NCBI GenBank assembly: GCA_027486765.1
Contig: JAIXOO010000044.1
Location: 1 to 35,968, forward strand
DNA from: Saprospiraceae bacterium
Lineage (GTDB): Bacteria; Bacteroidota; Bacteroidia; Chitinophagales; Saprospiraceae
DNA length: 35,968 nucleotides
Direction: 5' to 3'
Shown here: positions 18,901-26,020 of the stretch, one piece after another
Position numbering within the stretch: the stretch's first letter is position 1
How the letters are laid out: the number at the start of each line of letters is the position of its first letter
Program-made: the position numbers and the translations under genes
Notes under the pieces: model-generated
Databases searched by the model: none
What the model was told of the DNA's origin: nothing
What the model saw: the letters and a program-made list of their open reading frames with translations, nothing else

Positions 18901-20662
18901 AATCGTAGCCAATTTTGCCTTCGTTTTCCCACCACCAAAAAGCGCCTTGATCGGAGAGTACCACTTCAGGTTTGCCATCGCCATTGAGATCGAGCATGCG
19001 CACGTTGGGATCACGCAGATCGAGGTTCAGGTTTTTGACAAAAGCCACGAAGGGCTGCCATTCGCCTTCATCACTGAGTTCAAAATAGCCCTGTACGCCC
19101 GGCGAATTGACGACAATTTGCTTCAAACCATCGGCATTGAGGTCTTGGAGTTGCAACACGCCATTGCCCATCCCTGTGAAAGAGGGCTTGGGCATCACCA
19201 ATTGCGCGTGGCTGAATTGCGCATTGCCCTGGGCGTCTTCCCCAAGATTGGATTTATAGTACCAAGCATTGGCTTGCTCGCTCAAAATGCCGTTGATGCC
19301 TTCGTTGTACAAATCTACCCATTGGTAATTGCCGGACAGTCCAGTGGGGGCGTGTACCAGGTTTTCGACGCTTACGGTTTTGACCTCGGTGTTCCAATGC
19401 AACCATTGGTAGTCAAAACTCATTTTGGGCAGGGCCTTCATAGAATACGTTCCATCCGCTTTGCGCACATAACCTTGCTGAACAATGCTCATCAGATAGG
19501 TACACTCGGCAGGGCGATCGCTTTTGATTTTAAGCTGATCGGCAGGTAGGTAATCAAAATCCAGCGAACGCACCAGGGTAGGTGAATTGCCATTCAATTC
19601 AGGAAAAGTATGAAACAACAATACCCGGCTGCAAAGGCGGTAAGTGCGCATCTCGAAGCCGGAGCGGTAAGCAGAGAAGGCATCGGAGCGCGATGACCAT
19701 TTGGTGTCTTCCGCTGGTTTGGGTTTGAGGGCATCGTGGTCGCCGTAGTCGAATACCACTTCAAAATGGTGGGGTTCGTTCAGGGGCAATTGCAGCTCGA
19801 AGGGCTTGCTATCATCGATGTAATAAGGCGTGGCATTGCCGTATTTGACGCTTTTAAGGTGCAGGTTGGAAAATGGGGCATTGCCGTTGAAGCGATTTTT
19901 TTCGTTGACCTCGTTTTTGACATTTTCCTGGTCTTCAGCCTTATACCTATACCAAATCCAACTGCCTTTGTCGTCAAAGCTGAATTCAGGCAACCAAGTA
20001 AAAATTTTAGCAGGGTCCTTGGGATCGGCAATGCGACAATTGCTGCTGTAGCCAAAAAAGGTGGTGACGTTGTCCCGGCTGGTGACCCGCCAGTAATAAC
20101 CTTTATCTGGATGATGGATGCGTTCAATCCGCGCAAAGCTGCCTTCGATTCTGGGGCGATAGGTTCTAATGGTATAGCCGTCTTTTGTTGCTTGTTTGAC
20201 CTTCCAGCTTTCGCCCGCTCGGGTCAAATGAGGCACCAATTCTTCCACGCCGGAAAACATAAAACTGTCTTCCTGATCGATCGGCTCCACATCGTTGGTA
20301 TCAAAATAGCGGGGCAATTTTTTATCTGTGCGTCTTTGGATGGAGGTAGTGCTTAAGTCCCAACCAATGCCAAATAAGCTGTTCCCCGTGCCGGAATTAT
20401 AAGACAAAGCCATTTCTGGATTGAATCCATTGCGATTGGGCGAAAAGGGTAGGGGAATGCTGAAGGATGCCGTTCCATTGGCCGCATTGACCTGAAATTT
20501 TTCGTCGATGCCTTTGATGGCACCGCCGCCTTTGGGTAACGATATTTGCGGAATTTGGATGGCGTTGGATTCAGTGGCGCGGTCTTGAGTAAGGGCGCTT
20601 AGGGAAGTGTCTGATTCATTCTTTGGCTTAGGCGTTTTTTCCGAGTTAACATGGGGGGGCAT
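12902..20662 (-). CDS. TcB-TcC fusion toxin (SpvB / FG-GAP / Rhs) with C-terminal deaminase-like domain
   Basis: Encodes 2586 residues. An SpvB-type N-terminus begins near residue 41 (SLPKGGGAIKGIDEKFQVNAANG). FG-GAP/VCBS-like repeats lie at about 505-730 (DLNADG, DLNGDGKPEVV, DMSGDGLTDIV, DISGTG), forming the TcB beta-propeller that docks on TcA. YD/Rhs repeats run from about 1560 to 2170, and the Rhs core end is at about 2180-2240 (RYTGMERDEETGLEYHGARYY, then D2218-PIG and NVYSYVNN). In TcB-TcC the Rhs shell encloses the C-terminal toxin, which is cut free inside the shell near this motif. The last ~340 residues are the variable effector: H2540-A-E2542 and P2570-C2571-S-N-C2574 match the zinc-binding and catalytic pattern of the cytidine-deaminase fold. 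No signal peptide is seen. Codons 2-4 hold a C7 run. A 217-bp gap separates the gene from TcA, and it holds no immunity gene. Confidence 0.92.
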   Translation of the reverse strand: MPPHVNSEKTPKPKNESDTSLSALTQDRATESNAIQIPQISLPKGGGAIKGIDEKFQVNAANGTASFSIPLPFSPNRNGFNPEMALSYNSGTGNSLFGIGWDLSTTSIQRRTDKKLPRYFDTNDVEPIDQEDSFMFSGVEELVPHLTRAGESWKVKQATKDGYTIRTYRPRIEGSFARIERIHHPDKGYYWRVTSRDNVTTFFGYSSNCRIADPKDPAKIFTWLPEFSFDDKGSWIWYRYKAEDQENVKNEVNEKNRFNGNAPFSNLHLKSVKYGNATPYYIDDSKPFELQLPLNEPHHFEVVFDYGDHDALKPKPAEDTKWSSRSDAFSAYRSGFEMRTYRLCSRVLLFHTFPELNGNSPTLVRSLDFDYLPADQLKIKSDRPAECTYLMSIVQQGYVRKADGTYSMKALPKMSFDYQWLHWNTEVKTVSVENLVHAPTGLSGNYQWVDLYNEGINGILSEQANAWYYKSNLGEDAQGNAQFSHAQLVMPKPSFTGMGNGVLQLQDLNADGLKQIVVNSPGVQGYFELSDEGEWQPFVAFVKNLNLDLRDPNVRMLDLNGDGKPEVVLSDQGAFWWWENEGKIGYDSPELAVKPYDEEQGPAIIFADSEQRIFLADMSGDGLTDIVRIRNGEVCYWANLGYGRFSAKVTMSNSPWFDHPELFNPAYLQLADISGTGPSDIIYLGKNKFKAYLNLSGNAWSEATEIEPFFPTEQPNKIAVTDLLGNGTACIVWSSELQVYSQSPMRYMDLMGGKKPHLMVSHENGMGKKTEVEYKSSTWFYLQDKLAGTPWITKLAFPVQVVAKTIVTESVTNVRFTAQYSYHHGYYDHAEREFRGFGRVDQTDTEYFDVFSKTGAENVVPEEHHQPPVLTKTWLHTGAFLDKERILNQFKQEYWYEEYKKHGYTATPIEYELPDAVLLAANNLAGFDINALSAEEWREALRACKGMTLRQEVFGLDAEKRITDQKLAKKYTDADPDFLKFQQEVRQTEQAPYSVVTHNCEIQLLQTRGKNRYAAFIVKESEAITYTYERNPEDPRIAHTLNIETDELGNVLEAVSVVYPRLQTEDLLKDAATDSATVQKAKVAARKGQQKQWITYTKNAFTKDIAFPANYYLRKGWQTQTYELTGLKPDKAIFTVQEFKGKIEAISEIQYFEKSADGRAQKRLIEQVKTKFYNAELTGPLPDGQQAVRSIPFEAYQLAYTPKLIDDIFKPSPFSAQFDVTEADMRAGKFLKDEVNWWIQSGTVQHRRNEETFEAVKARFFAPVAYTDPSDSVTQVFYDPLNFFMQRSVDAIGNESQVLRFNFRTLSPEIMRDINDNISAVIVDELGMVKAAAVEGKALNNPLQGEEGDNLLGFTEQTAGNEAQNIADFFSIANAVAPIVANTILLQQLARDLLGNASARMVYDFTRQPSVVASIAREQHTKQNPNNSPLQISFEYSDGLGKVAMKKVQAEPGIIQLPDGTTIDTGNQLRWVGNGRTVLNNKGKPIKQYEPYFSTTPAYEDDPAWVEQGVSPMLYYDGAGRNVRTELPDGTFTKAVFDAWKEFHYDGNDTVKDSAWYQQRLALADSNPDKKAAQKSAMHHNTPSCMVTDTLGRPTLGIDHNRWEDANGNIQEEFSYTTSELDLEGNALSITDARGNVVMAWRYDLLGHRVAQTSMDAGKRWMLNNALSNPVKTWDERQHEFSFVYDDLHRPIKKIVKGGDGLTPLNHCYERIVYGEGQPNDKQRNLRGKAAILYDSAGKVLSEIHDFKGNLLKSTRIFGKDYKNTPHWDIVNPDSLLDGEDYTFSTSVEYDALNRPLRQTTPDGKVSIPSFNPAGLLEKVSLREGNTTTDFVKNINYDAKGQRTQIVYGNGVKTQYGYDPTTFRLTQLRSTKNGGEVIQDLNYTYDPTGNITQIADQAIPERFFNNQIIKGTNEYTYDALYRLIQASGREQNTNAPNFDSSDNWNDAIALFSHNSGDSMAMRNYNQNYQYDSVGNIQQIRHEAGANGSWTRNYTYENTNNRLKTTAIGNTTYLYPHHAQHGYLSKMPHLQLMAWTFKEELQATSKQRRVDGSSPETTYYVYDGSGQRVRKITENAANAGVNPGKKDERIYIGGNFEVYQDSSGLERQTLHIMDDTQRIAMLETRTQGVDPDTPARLIRYQMGNHLGSVSLELDGDAALISYEEYHPYGTTAYQARNAGIKAAAKRYRYTGMERDEETGLEYHGARYYLPWLGRWGSADPIGIGDGGNVYSYVNNRFLSFKDMNGTDGERYNEQALNKMTTAQIVMMLNNQFSEQNGLVYDYDKLGKRGELLNRLKGYLQLSERWEYSPKPKVHKDRDPMELDLVCSPDGCVGMVAPHSQIVAAQDRGRQEFSAQAMAALAAWAGARASRPTFSVPTRPSGPGYQSGSPTYDPKNLSFGGRTGITIPSSARSPNAKANAGVSVPSLPKTAPPITAPKIDTSHAPGVPTSRGGGVDYRLRGPGDLRDGARAIHDLAPMFPSDVKSGRDATRTQRSTTVALAEVQLLNGSRVVYGSVSGGNESSVQRRDMVQHGITVVGGKEHAEVNIANALPQGATVIRWGISWGGQQQGVPCSNCSPIVKKLGGKIE

Positions 20663-20685
20663 TGGTGTCCTGGTTTAGGTTTGTT

Positions 20686-20719
20686 TTATTACAAAACAAC
20701 ATTAATTGTTTTGTAATAA
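20686..20719. promoter_or_regulatory. perfect 14-bp inverted repeat in the Tc operon leader
   Basis: TTATTACAAAACAA (20686-20699) and TTGTTTTGTAATAA (20706-20719) are exact reverse complements separated by 6 bp. The repeat ends 23 bp upstream of the TcB-TcC start codon. It could be an operator for a dimeric regulator, or an RNA hairpin that masks the start region. It is too AT-rich, and lacks the position, for a usual terminator. No regulator gene lies beside it. Confidence 0.6.
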
Positions 20720-21066
20720 TATAGGTTGTTTGTTTTTATTCAGTCAATACTGTAAGGTTTGTTACAAAAAAATGGCATTGATGAATATAATAGGTACAAT
20801 ATACTGTAGTTTTTTATTTTTTAGAAATTTTTAATTTTTCGGGAAAAGAATAGGAGATGTAATGGATCAATTTAGGAGTTTTGTAACTCTATTTAACATA
20901 ATGTACATTATGGGGCATGAAAATAACCCGATTTTTAACCTCTAAATTGGCCAATCTCACCTTGAATATCAGGGCTCCTACGCACTCGAACACAAAGCAT
21001 AGTATGTATCAAAAATTGCCGCAGTACCCAATGTCGGCACACATAACTCCTACCTCGGAGACCACT

Positions 21067-21158
21067 TTACTCAATCACCAGCACAATCTTGCCAACAATG
21101 CCCATTTGTGTATAATCGGTAGCCCCTCCAGGGGTTGGTAAGCATGCGTAAAATATTG
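21067..21158 (-). pseudogene. possible C-terminal remnant of a quinone oxidoreductase-like gene
   Basis: On the minus strand a short frame ends ATDYTQMGIVGKIVLVIE and a stop at 21067-21069. The final GKIVLVIE-stop resembles the end of zinc-type alcohol dehydrogenase / quinone oxidoreductase proteins. The preceding plausible text (QYFTHAYQPLEG) is in a different frame, so the remnant would need a frameshift at about 21123. It is too short to be certain and may be chance. Confidence 0.25.
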
Positions 21159-21330
21159 CACGGCAACAACAATTTTATACGTTTGCCCAGGGGAACAACC
21201 ATTTTTGTGATTTATTTAAACGACGTGAAACATCCGAAAATGCACCTCCAATCAAAATTTTATCCCCATTGTTCTTTATTTTGTCGCTGCGCTAGCTAAA
21301 ATGCTAAAACCCGATAAAAACAGCCTCTTT

Positions 21331-22065
21331 ATGCTCAAACTGCCCTTTACCCACATTCACCCCGACATCGATACGTCTGAATTGGTGCTCGTGCCAGGAG
21401 GTGCTTTTATGATGGGGAGAGAGAAATATGATGACGAAAAGCCCATTCACAAAGTGACCGTACCCACCCTCGCCATTGGCAAATTTCCAGTGACCCAGGA
21501 GCTGTGGACTGCGGTAATGGGCAATAACCCTGCTTACTTTATTGGCCCCAAACGCCCGGTGGAGCAAGTTTCCTGGAAGGACACGCAGTTGTTTTTAAAA
21601 AAAATCAACCTGGATTCCCGTTTAAAGCCAGGCCAGGGCTTCCGACTGCCTACCGAGGCGGAATGGGAATACGCCGCCCGAGGAGGAAAAGACCCAGACC
21701 AACGCCCTGCCTATACCTATGCCGGAGGCGATAAACTGGATGAAGTAGGTTGGTACATAGACAATAGCCATAACGAGACGAAACCGGTTGGCCTTAAGTT
21801 GCCCAATGAGCTAGGAATATGCGACCTGAGTGGCAATGTATTGGAATGGTGTGAAGATACCTGGCATGGCAATTACAAGGGCGCACCGCAAGATGGATCG
21901 GCTTGGGTAGATAAAAAAAAGGGTGTTTCTCATGTTTTGCGCGGCGGCACCTGGAACAACCGTCCGCCACGTTGCCGCTCCTCGTTACGCTACTCCATCG
22001 CCCCCGCTGATCTCAACTCCGACATCGGTTTTCGGGTAGTCTTGTTTTCCGCTTCAGGCAGTTGA
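21331..22065 (+). CDS. FGE/SUMF1-fold (C-type-lectin-like) protein 1 with DGR-like variable end
   Basis: Encodes 244 residues from ATG 21331. An in-frame ATG at 21301 adds ten residues, but the next paralog aligns with MLKL..F.HI at 21331. Family motifs in order: SELVLVPGGAFMMG, FPVTQELWTAVMG, RLPTEAEWEYAARGG, GNVLEWCEDTWHGNY, VLRGGTW and GFRVVL. This is the formylglycine-generating-enzyme fold. The cysteine pair of catalytic FGEs is not apparent and only one Cys (in RCRSS) lies in that region, so I infer a ligand-binding rather than oxidase role. There is no signal peptide, so it is probably cytoplasmic. It is close in sequence to the third FGE protein (26021), including a shared KDPDQRPAY segment and a shared downstream tail. 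Confidence 0.85.
   Translation: MLKLPFTHIHPDIDTSELVLVPGGAFMMGREKYDDEKPIHKVTVPTLAIGKFPVTQELWTAVMGNNPAYFIGPKRPVEQVSWKDTQLFLKKINLDSRLKPGQGFRLPTEAEWEYAARGGKDPDQRPAYTYAGGDKLDEVGWYIDNSHNETKPVGLKLPNELGICDLSGNVLEWCEDTWHGNYKGAPQDGSAWVDKKKGVSHVLRGGTWNNRPPRCRSSLRYSIAPADLNSDIGFRVVLFSASGS
21934..22050 (+). other. DGR-like variable region of FGE protein 1
   Basis: A segment of 39 codons from VLRGG to LFS. Its scaffold bases (GTTTTGCGCGGCGG, TGCCGCTCCTCG, CGGTTTTCG, TTGTTTTCC) are identical to those in the third FGE gene, while the intervening codons differ, mostly at positions 1 and 2. This is the position of the variable region in CLec-fold DGR target proteins. No template or reverse transcriptase is in the window. 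Confidence 0.45.
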
Positions 22066-22088
22066 GCTGGCCCATCGCAATAGGTCCC

Positions 22089-22154
22089 GTGAGCAAAAAA
22101 TAAAATAGCCAGAAAAAGTGGGAACGAAGCAGCGCAAGTCGAGCGAGGGACGAG
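22089..22154 (+). repeat. shared tail repeat, copy 1 (after FGE gene 1)
   Basis: A 66-bp segment beginning GTGAGCAAAAAA and ending GTCGAGCGAGGGACGAG, starting 23 bp after the stop. It is nearly the same as 26869-26937 after the third FGE gene (a few substitutions and about 3 bp of gaps). It is not found after the second FGE gene. It is noncoding here. Confidence 0.8.
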
Positions 22155-22248
22155 AATAGGTTTAAAATTGTTTCAGTTAGAGTGTGGATGTAACAGAAAT
22201 TTGAATGCTCATAGACTTTTAATTAAATTTGCATATAAGCTAACACAA

Positions 22249-22968
22249 ATGTTGAAACTTTCATTTGCACACATATTACCTAATTGCAGCACTTCTGAGC
22301 TAGTCTTTGTCAAAGGTGGAATATTTCGAATGGGAGGTATTGCTTCTTGGGAAAAACCACTACATTTGGTGAAGGTTTCATCCTTTTTTATTGGTAAATA
22401 CCCGGTGACTCAAGAGTTGTGGGAATTCATTATGGGTAATAATCCTTCATTGTTTTGTGGACACAGCCGCCCTGTGGAACAAGTATCATGGGAGGATACT
22501 CAGGAGTTTTTTTCTATGCTAAATAAAAGTATCCGATTAAAAAAAGGTCAAAAATTTCGCCTTCCAAGTGAAGCAGAATGGGAATATGCAGCCTCTGGTG
22601 GGGAAAGATCAAATTCTTATTATTTTTCAGGTGGAAACAAACTAAGCGAGCTTGGGTGGTATTCAGAGAATAGTTTAAACGAAACAAAGCCAGTGGGGCT
22701 GAAACTATCAAATGAATTGGGAATTTTTGATATGAGTGGAAATGTTTGGGAATGGTGTGACGATAAATGGAGTGGTAATTATCAAAAAAATGCGCTAAAA
22801 AACGGTTCATCAAAATTTGATGAAAAAAAAAGCGCCTACAGGGTTTTGCGTGGAGGGAGTTGGGATGATTACCCACAAAGTTGTAGACCTACCTGTCGTT
22901 TTAATGACCATCCTCAATTTATGAATCACAATGTTGGCTTTCGTGTGGTGTTATTTCTAAATGAATAG
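22249..22968 (+). CDS. FGE/SUMF1-fold protein 2
   Basis: Encodes 239 residues from ATG 22249, chosen because MLKLSFAHILPN aligns with the start of the first FGE protein; an upstream ATG at 22168 would add 27 residues of unrelated text. Motifs: SELVFVKGGIFRMGG, YPVTQELWEFIMG, RLPSEAEWEYAASGG, GNVWEWCDDKWSGNY, VLRGGSWDD and GFRVVL. It lacks the KDPDQRPAY insert seen in the other two. Its codons are strikingly AT-rich compared with the neighbouring FGE genes, and the scaffold codons of its C-terminal segment differ synonymously from theirs, so it does not share the recent homogenisation. The catalytic cysteine pair is not apparent. It is probably a ligand-binding homolog that arrived or diverged separately. 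Confidence 0.85.
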   Translation: MLKLSFAHILPNCSTSELVFVKGGIFRMGGIASWEKPLHLVKVSSFFIGKYPVTQELWEFIMGNNPSLFCGHSRPVEQVSWEDTQEFFSMLNKSIRLKKGQKFRLPSEAEWEYAASGGERSNSYYFSGGNKLSELGWYSENSLNETKPVGLKLSNELGIFDMSGNVWEWCDDKWSGNYQKNALKNGSSKFDEKKSAYRVLRGGSWDDYPQSCRPTCRFNDHPQFMNHNVGFRVVLFLNE

Positions 22969-23131
22969 TTTTAACCTGTTAAAGAATATGTTATAATTTT
23001 TGCACTAATGTAAAGATTATTGCTCAGGGTCTATCTGAGGCAAGAATATTTTAGTACTTTAGACCTGTTCCACTTGTGGGAATAGGTTCGCGTTTAAAAA
23101 AAAATAATTATAAATCAATAAGTTGTAAGAA

Positions 23132-26008
23132 ATGGACAAACTTGATCTAAACATCATAACTCGATTTAAACTTAATAAACTCGATTCAGTTGACCATGTT
23201 CGCCGTAGAAATAATAGTTATTCAGTAAATGAGGAAGGAAAACTAGTGGCATTAAGCTTGTCTGAAAGCTATTTACAAAAATTGATAATTGGTGAAGAAG
23301 GATTCCATCTAGAGCATTTATATCTGGCTGGAAATCAAGAATTAACTCATGTTGAGTTTACTGGTTCGTTTCCCAACTTAGTTCATCTTTATTTAAACAA
23401 TTGTAAATTAAACCGCATTATCATTCCAGCTGGATTAAGTAGCCTCCGGCAAGCATATTTTCAAAACAACCAATTAATAGAGCTAACCTTTGAAGGAGAT
23501 TGCCCCGAATTACAATTCCTAGATCTAAGCAAGAATCAAATGCAAAGGTTTTCTTTGCCTTCAGGTTTTAGTCGTTTAGCCTATTTGTATTTGAGTGATA
23601 ATAGGTTAAAGGAGTTAATTTTCGATACTTTATCTGGGTTAGAAATTTTACATTTAAAAGGGAACCAACTGGATGAACTACCAACCAACTTCCTTGCACT
23701 TAGTAAATTAGAGACTTTGTACCTTTCCGGAAATCCACTTTCCAATATTCCTCCTGACGTAATTGGAAGTGGTGACATGCACAACTCAGCGAGTACCGTT
23801 TTAGCCTATTTAAAATCCATCCGAGGCAAAATAACCCAATATCTTCATGAGGCAAAATTGATTTTAATAGGAAATCCAGAGGTAGGTAAAAGTTCGATTC
23901 GAATCAAATTGCAAGACCCTACAGCTGATTTACCCACTCAAGATGAACGCACTCCAGGATTGATCGTCGAAAGATATTTTTTAAATCAATTACCTGTACA
24001 GTTGACAAATCTAGAAAATCCGATCGACTACCAGTTGAATATTTGGGATTTTGGTGGCCAAGGTCGATACCGCGAAATTCAGCAATTGTTCTGTAGCCGC
24101 AAGTCACTATATCTATTTGTGACTTCATATGATGACACCCCAGTAAAGGAAGATTACATTGGACTGGAATATTGGCTCTCTATGGTCAATGCTTACAGTT
24201 ATGATCAAGAACAAAATCGGCCGAGCCCAGTGATATATGTACTGAATAAAATTGATTGCAAGGATGAAGGAATCGATGAAGTACAGAGCCGAAAAGCGTT
24301 CAGTAACCTGACCAAATTTGTTAAAATCAGTTGTACTGAATACCTGAATTTTGATGTGCTAATCGGATATCTTAGAGAAGTTTTACCGTCGGTAAGCAAA
24401 GATATTTTTAGTAATGCCTATAGCCAAGAGTGGTTCCGTGTCAAAGAGCAATTAGAAAAAAAGGCGGAACATAATAATCACATTGATTATGTAGATTATT
24501 GGGGAATTTGTAAGGCGGAAGGTTTAGATGAAGAGCAAGCAAAAGCCTGGTTGACCATTTTAGACCGCATTGGTAGCGTCATTTATTTTGGAGACAATAA
24601 GGATCTGAATAACTGGATTGTTCTAAATCCTATTTGGGTGAAAGATGCCATTTGTAATGTCATTGATAACCCTTTGGTGACAGATGAGGGGATCTTGAAA
24701 GAAGAATTTTTTGATGCAATATGGAAACAATACCCTGAAAAATTGGAAAGGCGTAATCTGGTGAAATTGATGTTGGCCTATAAGTTGGCATATCCAATCA
24801 AACTAAAAGGTAAGGAGGTATATGTTGTCCCTTCGGCGCTTTTCAACAGACCTAAACCAACCATAGAGGATTACCCACATTTGCAACAAAAGGCCAATCT
24901 TCAGTTTGAATTTCATTTTGATCCATTTATACCCGCAGGGATCGTTAACAAGTTGATGGTCAGTCTAAATCGAAATATTTACAACAATTTGATTTGGGGC
25001 AATGGATGTATTCTTCATGAGCCTGTTTCGAATACATTTGTGGAATTAAGAGAAGACTGGTCCAAACGCACTATACAAGTGGATATCTTTGGGAATGATG
25101 CCCAGGCTTTTTATGAAATTATCGCGGTAACCTTGAATGTAGTCACTGAAGAAATAAAATCCACTAGGTTTTTGCAGCACCTAACATTTACGGAGTGGAT
25201 GTTTTACAAAGATAAATTTCATAAAAGGAAAGATTTAGAAGATTTTGGAGTTTATCCCTGGAGTAAATTAGAGGTTAAAACTGACGGACATAAACCAAAA
25301 CCAAATTCTATGCACGGTATCGAAAAAGAAATCAAAGGCTTGTCAGATGCATTGGATCTAATCATCGACAAGAAAAATTATTTTGAAACTGAGTTTCAAA
25401 AAACTTACGACGCTGATAAAAAGTATACCCTAAAGCTTCAAATCAAGGATTTGGAAACCGACATTGAAGCATATCGAACCAAAATTCGGGGAAAAGAGCA
25501 GTCCATTCATGGGTTTGAAAACTATGAAGGAAGTAAGGCCAAGCTTGATGTTTTACTGGAAAAAGCGGAGCAAATCAGTCAAGACATCAGCCGGATGGAA
25601 ACGAAATTGGATGCAGGCTTCGATGCTGTCCTTACCCAACTCAGTGCCCAAGACCAGCAACTTATCGCCATTTTGGATACCTCACAAAGCACCCGCACAG
25701 AGTTGGCGCAATATTTTCACGATCTTGACCAGAAGCCTACCAATGAGTACGAACTGGAAATCATCATCCAGCGCATCAACTCCATGATTGGGGAACACTT
25801 CAGTAATTTACCAGAAGAACTGGCCCAAAAATTAAAACTACTCAATAGCAAATCAGCCGATTACACCGATGTAAAAGGTAAGTTCAAGCTCAAGATTCCC
25901 ATCATCCCGGCTATTCTGGAATACGAAAAAGAAGTCAATTGGGATTTGCGCAACGTAGCCAAACAAATCTGGACGGATTTAAAAGCAGGCAAAATTTTCC
26001 TGAAATAA
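23132..26008 (+). CDS. LRR-Roc-COR GTPase with helical conflict-system tail
   Basis: Encodes 958 residues. Leucine-rich repeats run from about residue 36 to 212 (LEHLYLAGNQ, LQFLDLSKNQ, LAYLYLSDNRL, LEILHLKGNQL). The Roc GTPase follows at about 241-430, with P-loop GNPEVGKSS (247-255), switch DFGGQ (306-310) and NKID (372-375), so the nucleotide site is complete. A COR domain occupies about 430-700. Residues 730-782 form a helical hairpin of the K..ETEFQKTYDADKKYTLKLQIKDLE type, and the last ~45 residues (KFKLKIPIIPAILEYEKEV...) form a module I associate with bacterial STAND/CHAT conflict proteins (from memory). Roco proteins are GTP-controlled dimers; LRRs sense ligands. There is no signal peptide or membrane segment. 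The stop is 12 bp before the TTG start of the third FGE gene, so the two are co-transcribed. Confidence 0.9.
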   Translation: MDKLDLNIITRFKLNKLDSVDHVRRRNNSYSVNEEGKLVALSLSESYLQKLIIGEEGFHLEHLYLAGNQELTHVEFTGSFPNLVHLYLNNCKLNRIIIPAGLSSLRQAYFQNNQLIELTFEGDCPELQFLDLSKNQMQRFSLPSGFSRLAYLYLSDNRLKELIFDTLSGLEILHLKGNQLDELPTNFLALSKLETLYLSGNPLSNIPPDVIGSGDMHNSASTVLAYLKSIRGKITQYLHEAKLILIGNPEVGKSSIRIKLQDPTADLPTQDERTPGLIVERYFLNQLPVQLTNLENPIDYQLNIWDFGGQGRYREIQQLFCSRKSLYLFVTSYDDTPVKEDYIGLEYWLSMVNAYSYDQEQNRPSPVIYVLNKIDCKDEGIDEVQSRKAFSNLTKFVKISCTEYLNFDVLIGYLREVLPSVSKDIFSNAYSQEWFRVKEQLEKKAEHNNHIDYVDYWGICKAEGLDEEQAKAWLTILDRIGSVIYFGDNKDLNNWIVLNPIWVKDAICNVIDNPLVTDEGILKEEFFDAIWKQYPEKLERRNLVKLMLAYKLAYPIKLKGKEVYVVPSALFNRPKPTIEDYPHLQQKANLQFEFHFDPFIPAGIVNKLMVSLNRNIYNNLIWGNGCILHEPVSNTFVELREDWSKRTIQVDIFGNDAQAFYEIIAVTLNVVTEEIKSTRFLQHLTFTEWMFYKDKFHKRKDLEDFGVYPWSKLEVKTDGHKPKPNSMHGIEKEIKGLSDALDLIIDKKNYFETEFQKTYDADKKYTLKLQIKDLETDIEAYRTKIRGKEQSIHGFENYEGSKAKLDVLLEKAEQISQDISRMETKLDAGFDAVLTQLSAQDQQLIAILDTSQSTRTELAQYFHDLDQKPTNEYELEIIIQRINSMIGEHFSNLPEELAQKLKLLNSKSADYTDVKGKFKLKIPIIPAILEYEKEVNWDLRNVAKQIWTDLKAGKIFLK

Positions 26009-26020
26009 AGCCAAAGCACC

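Larger units (their letters stand above)
20663..21330. other. AT-rich gene-poor region between the Tc operon and the FGE cluster
   Basis: Divergent intergenic region that should hold the promoters of both the Tc operon and the FGE gene. I found the 14-bp inverted repeat and a possible gene remnant (21067-21158), but no full TTG-N20-TAnnTTTG promoter in the Tc direction. Short open frames here have no recognisable content. Confidence 0.5.

Noticed and set aside
17957-19549. 530-residue open frame on the plus strand opposite the TcB-TcC gene, and several other long antisense frames
   Set aside because: They lie wholly antisense to strongly supported Tc domains and have no recognisable motifs; the open frames follow from codon bias of the real gene.
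20917-21141. 74-residue plus-strand frame in the Tc/FGE intergenic region
   Set aside because: Low-complexity composition with no family resemblance.
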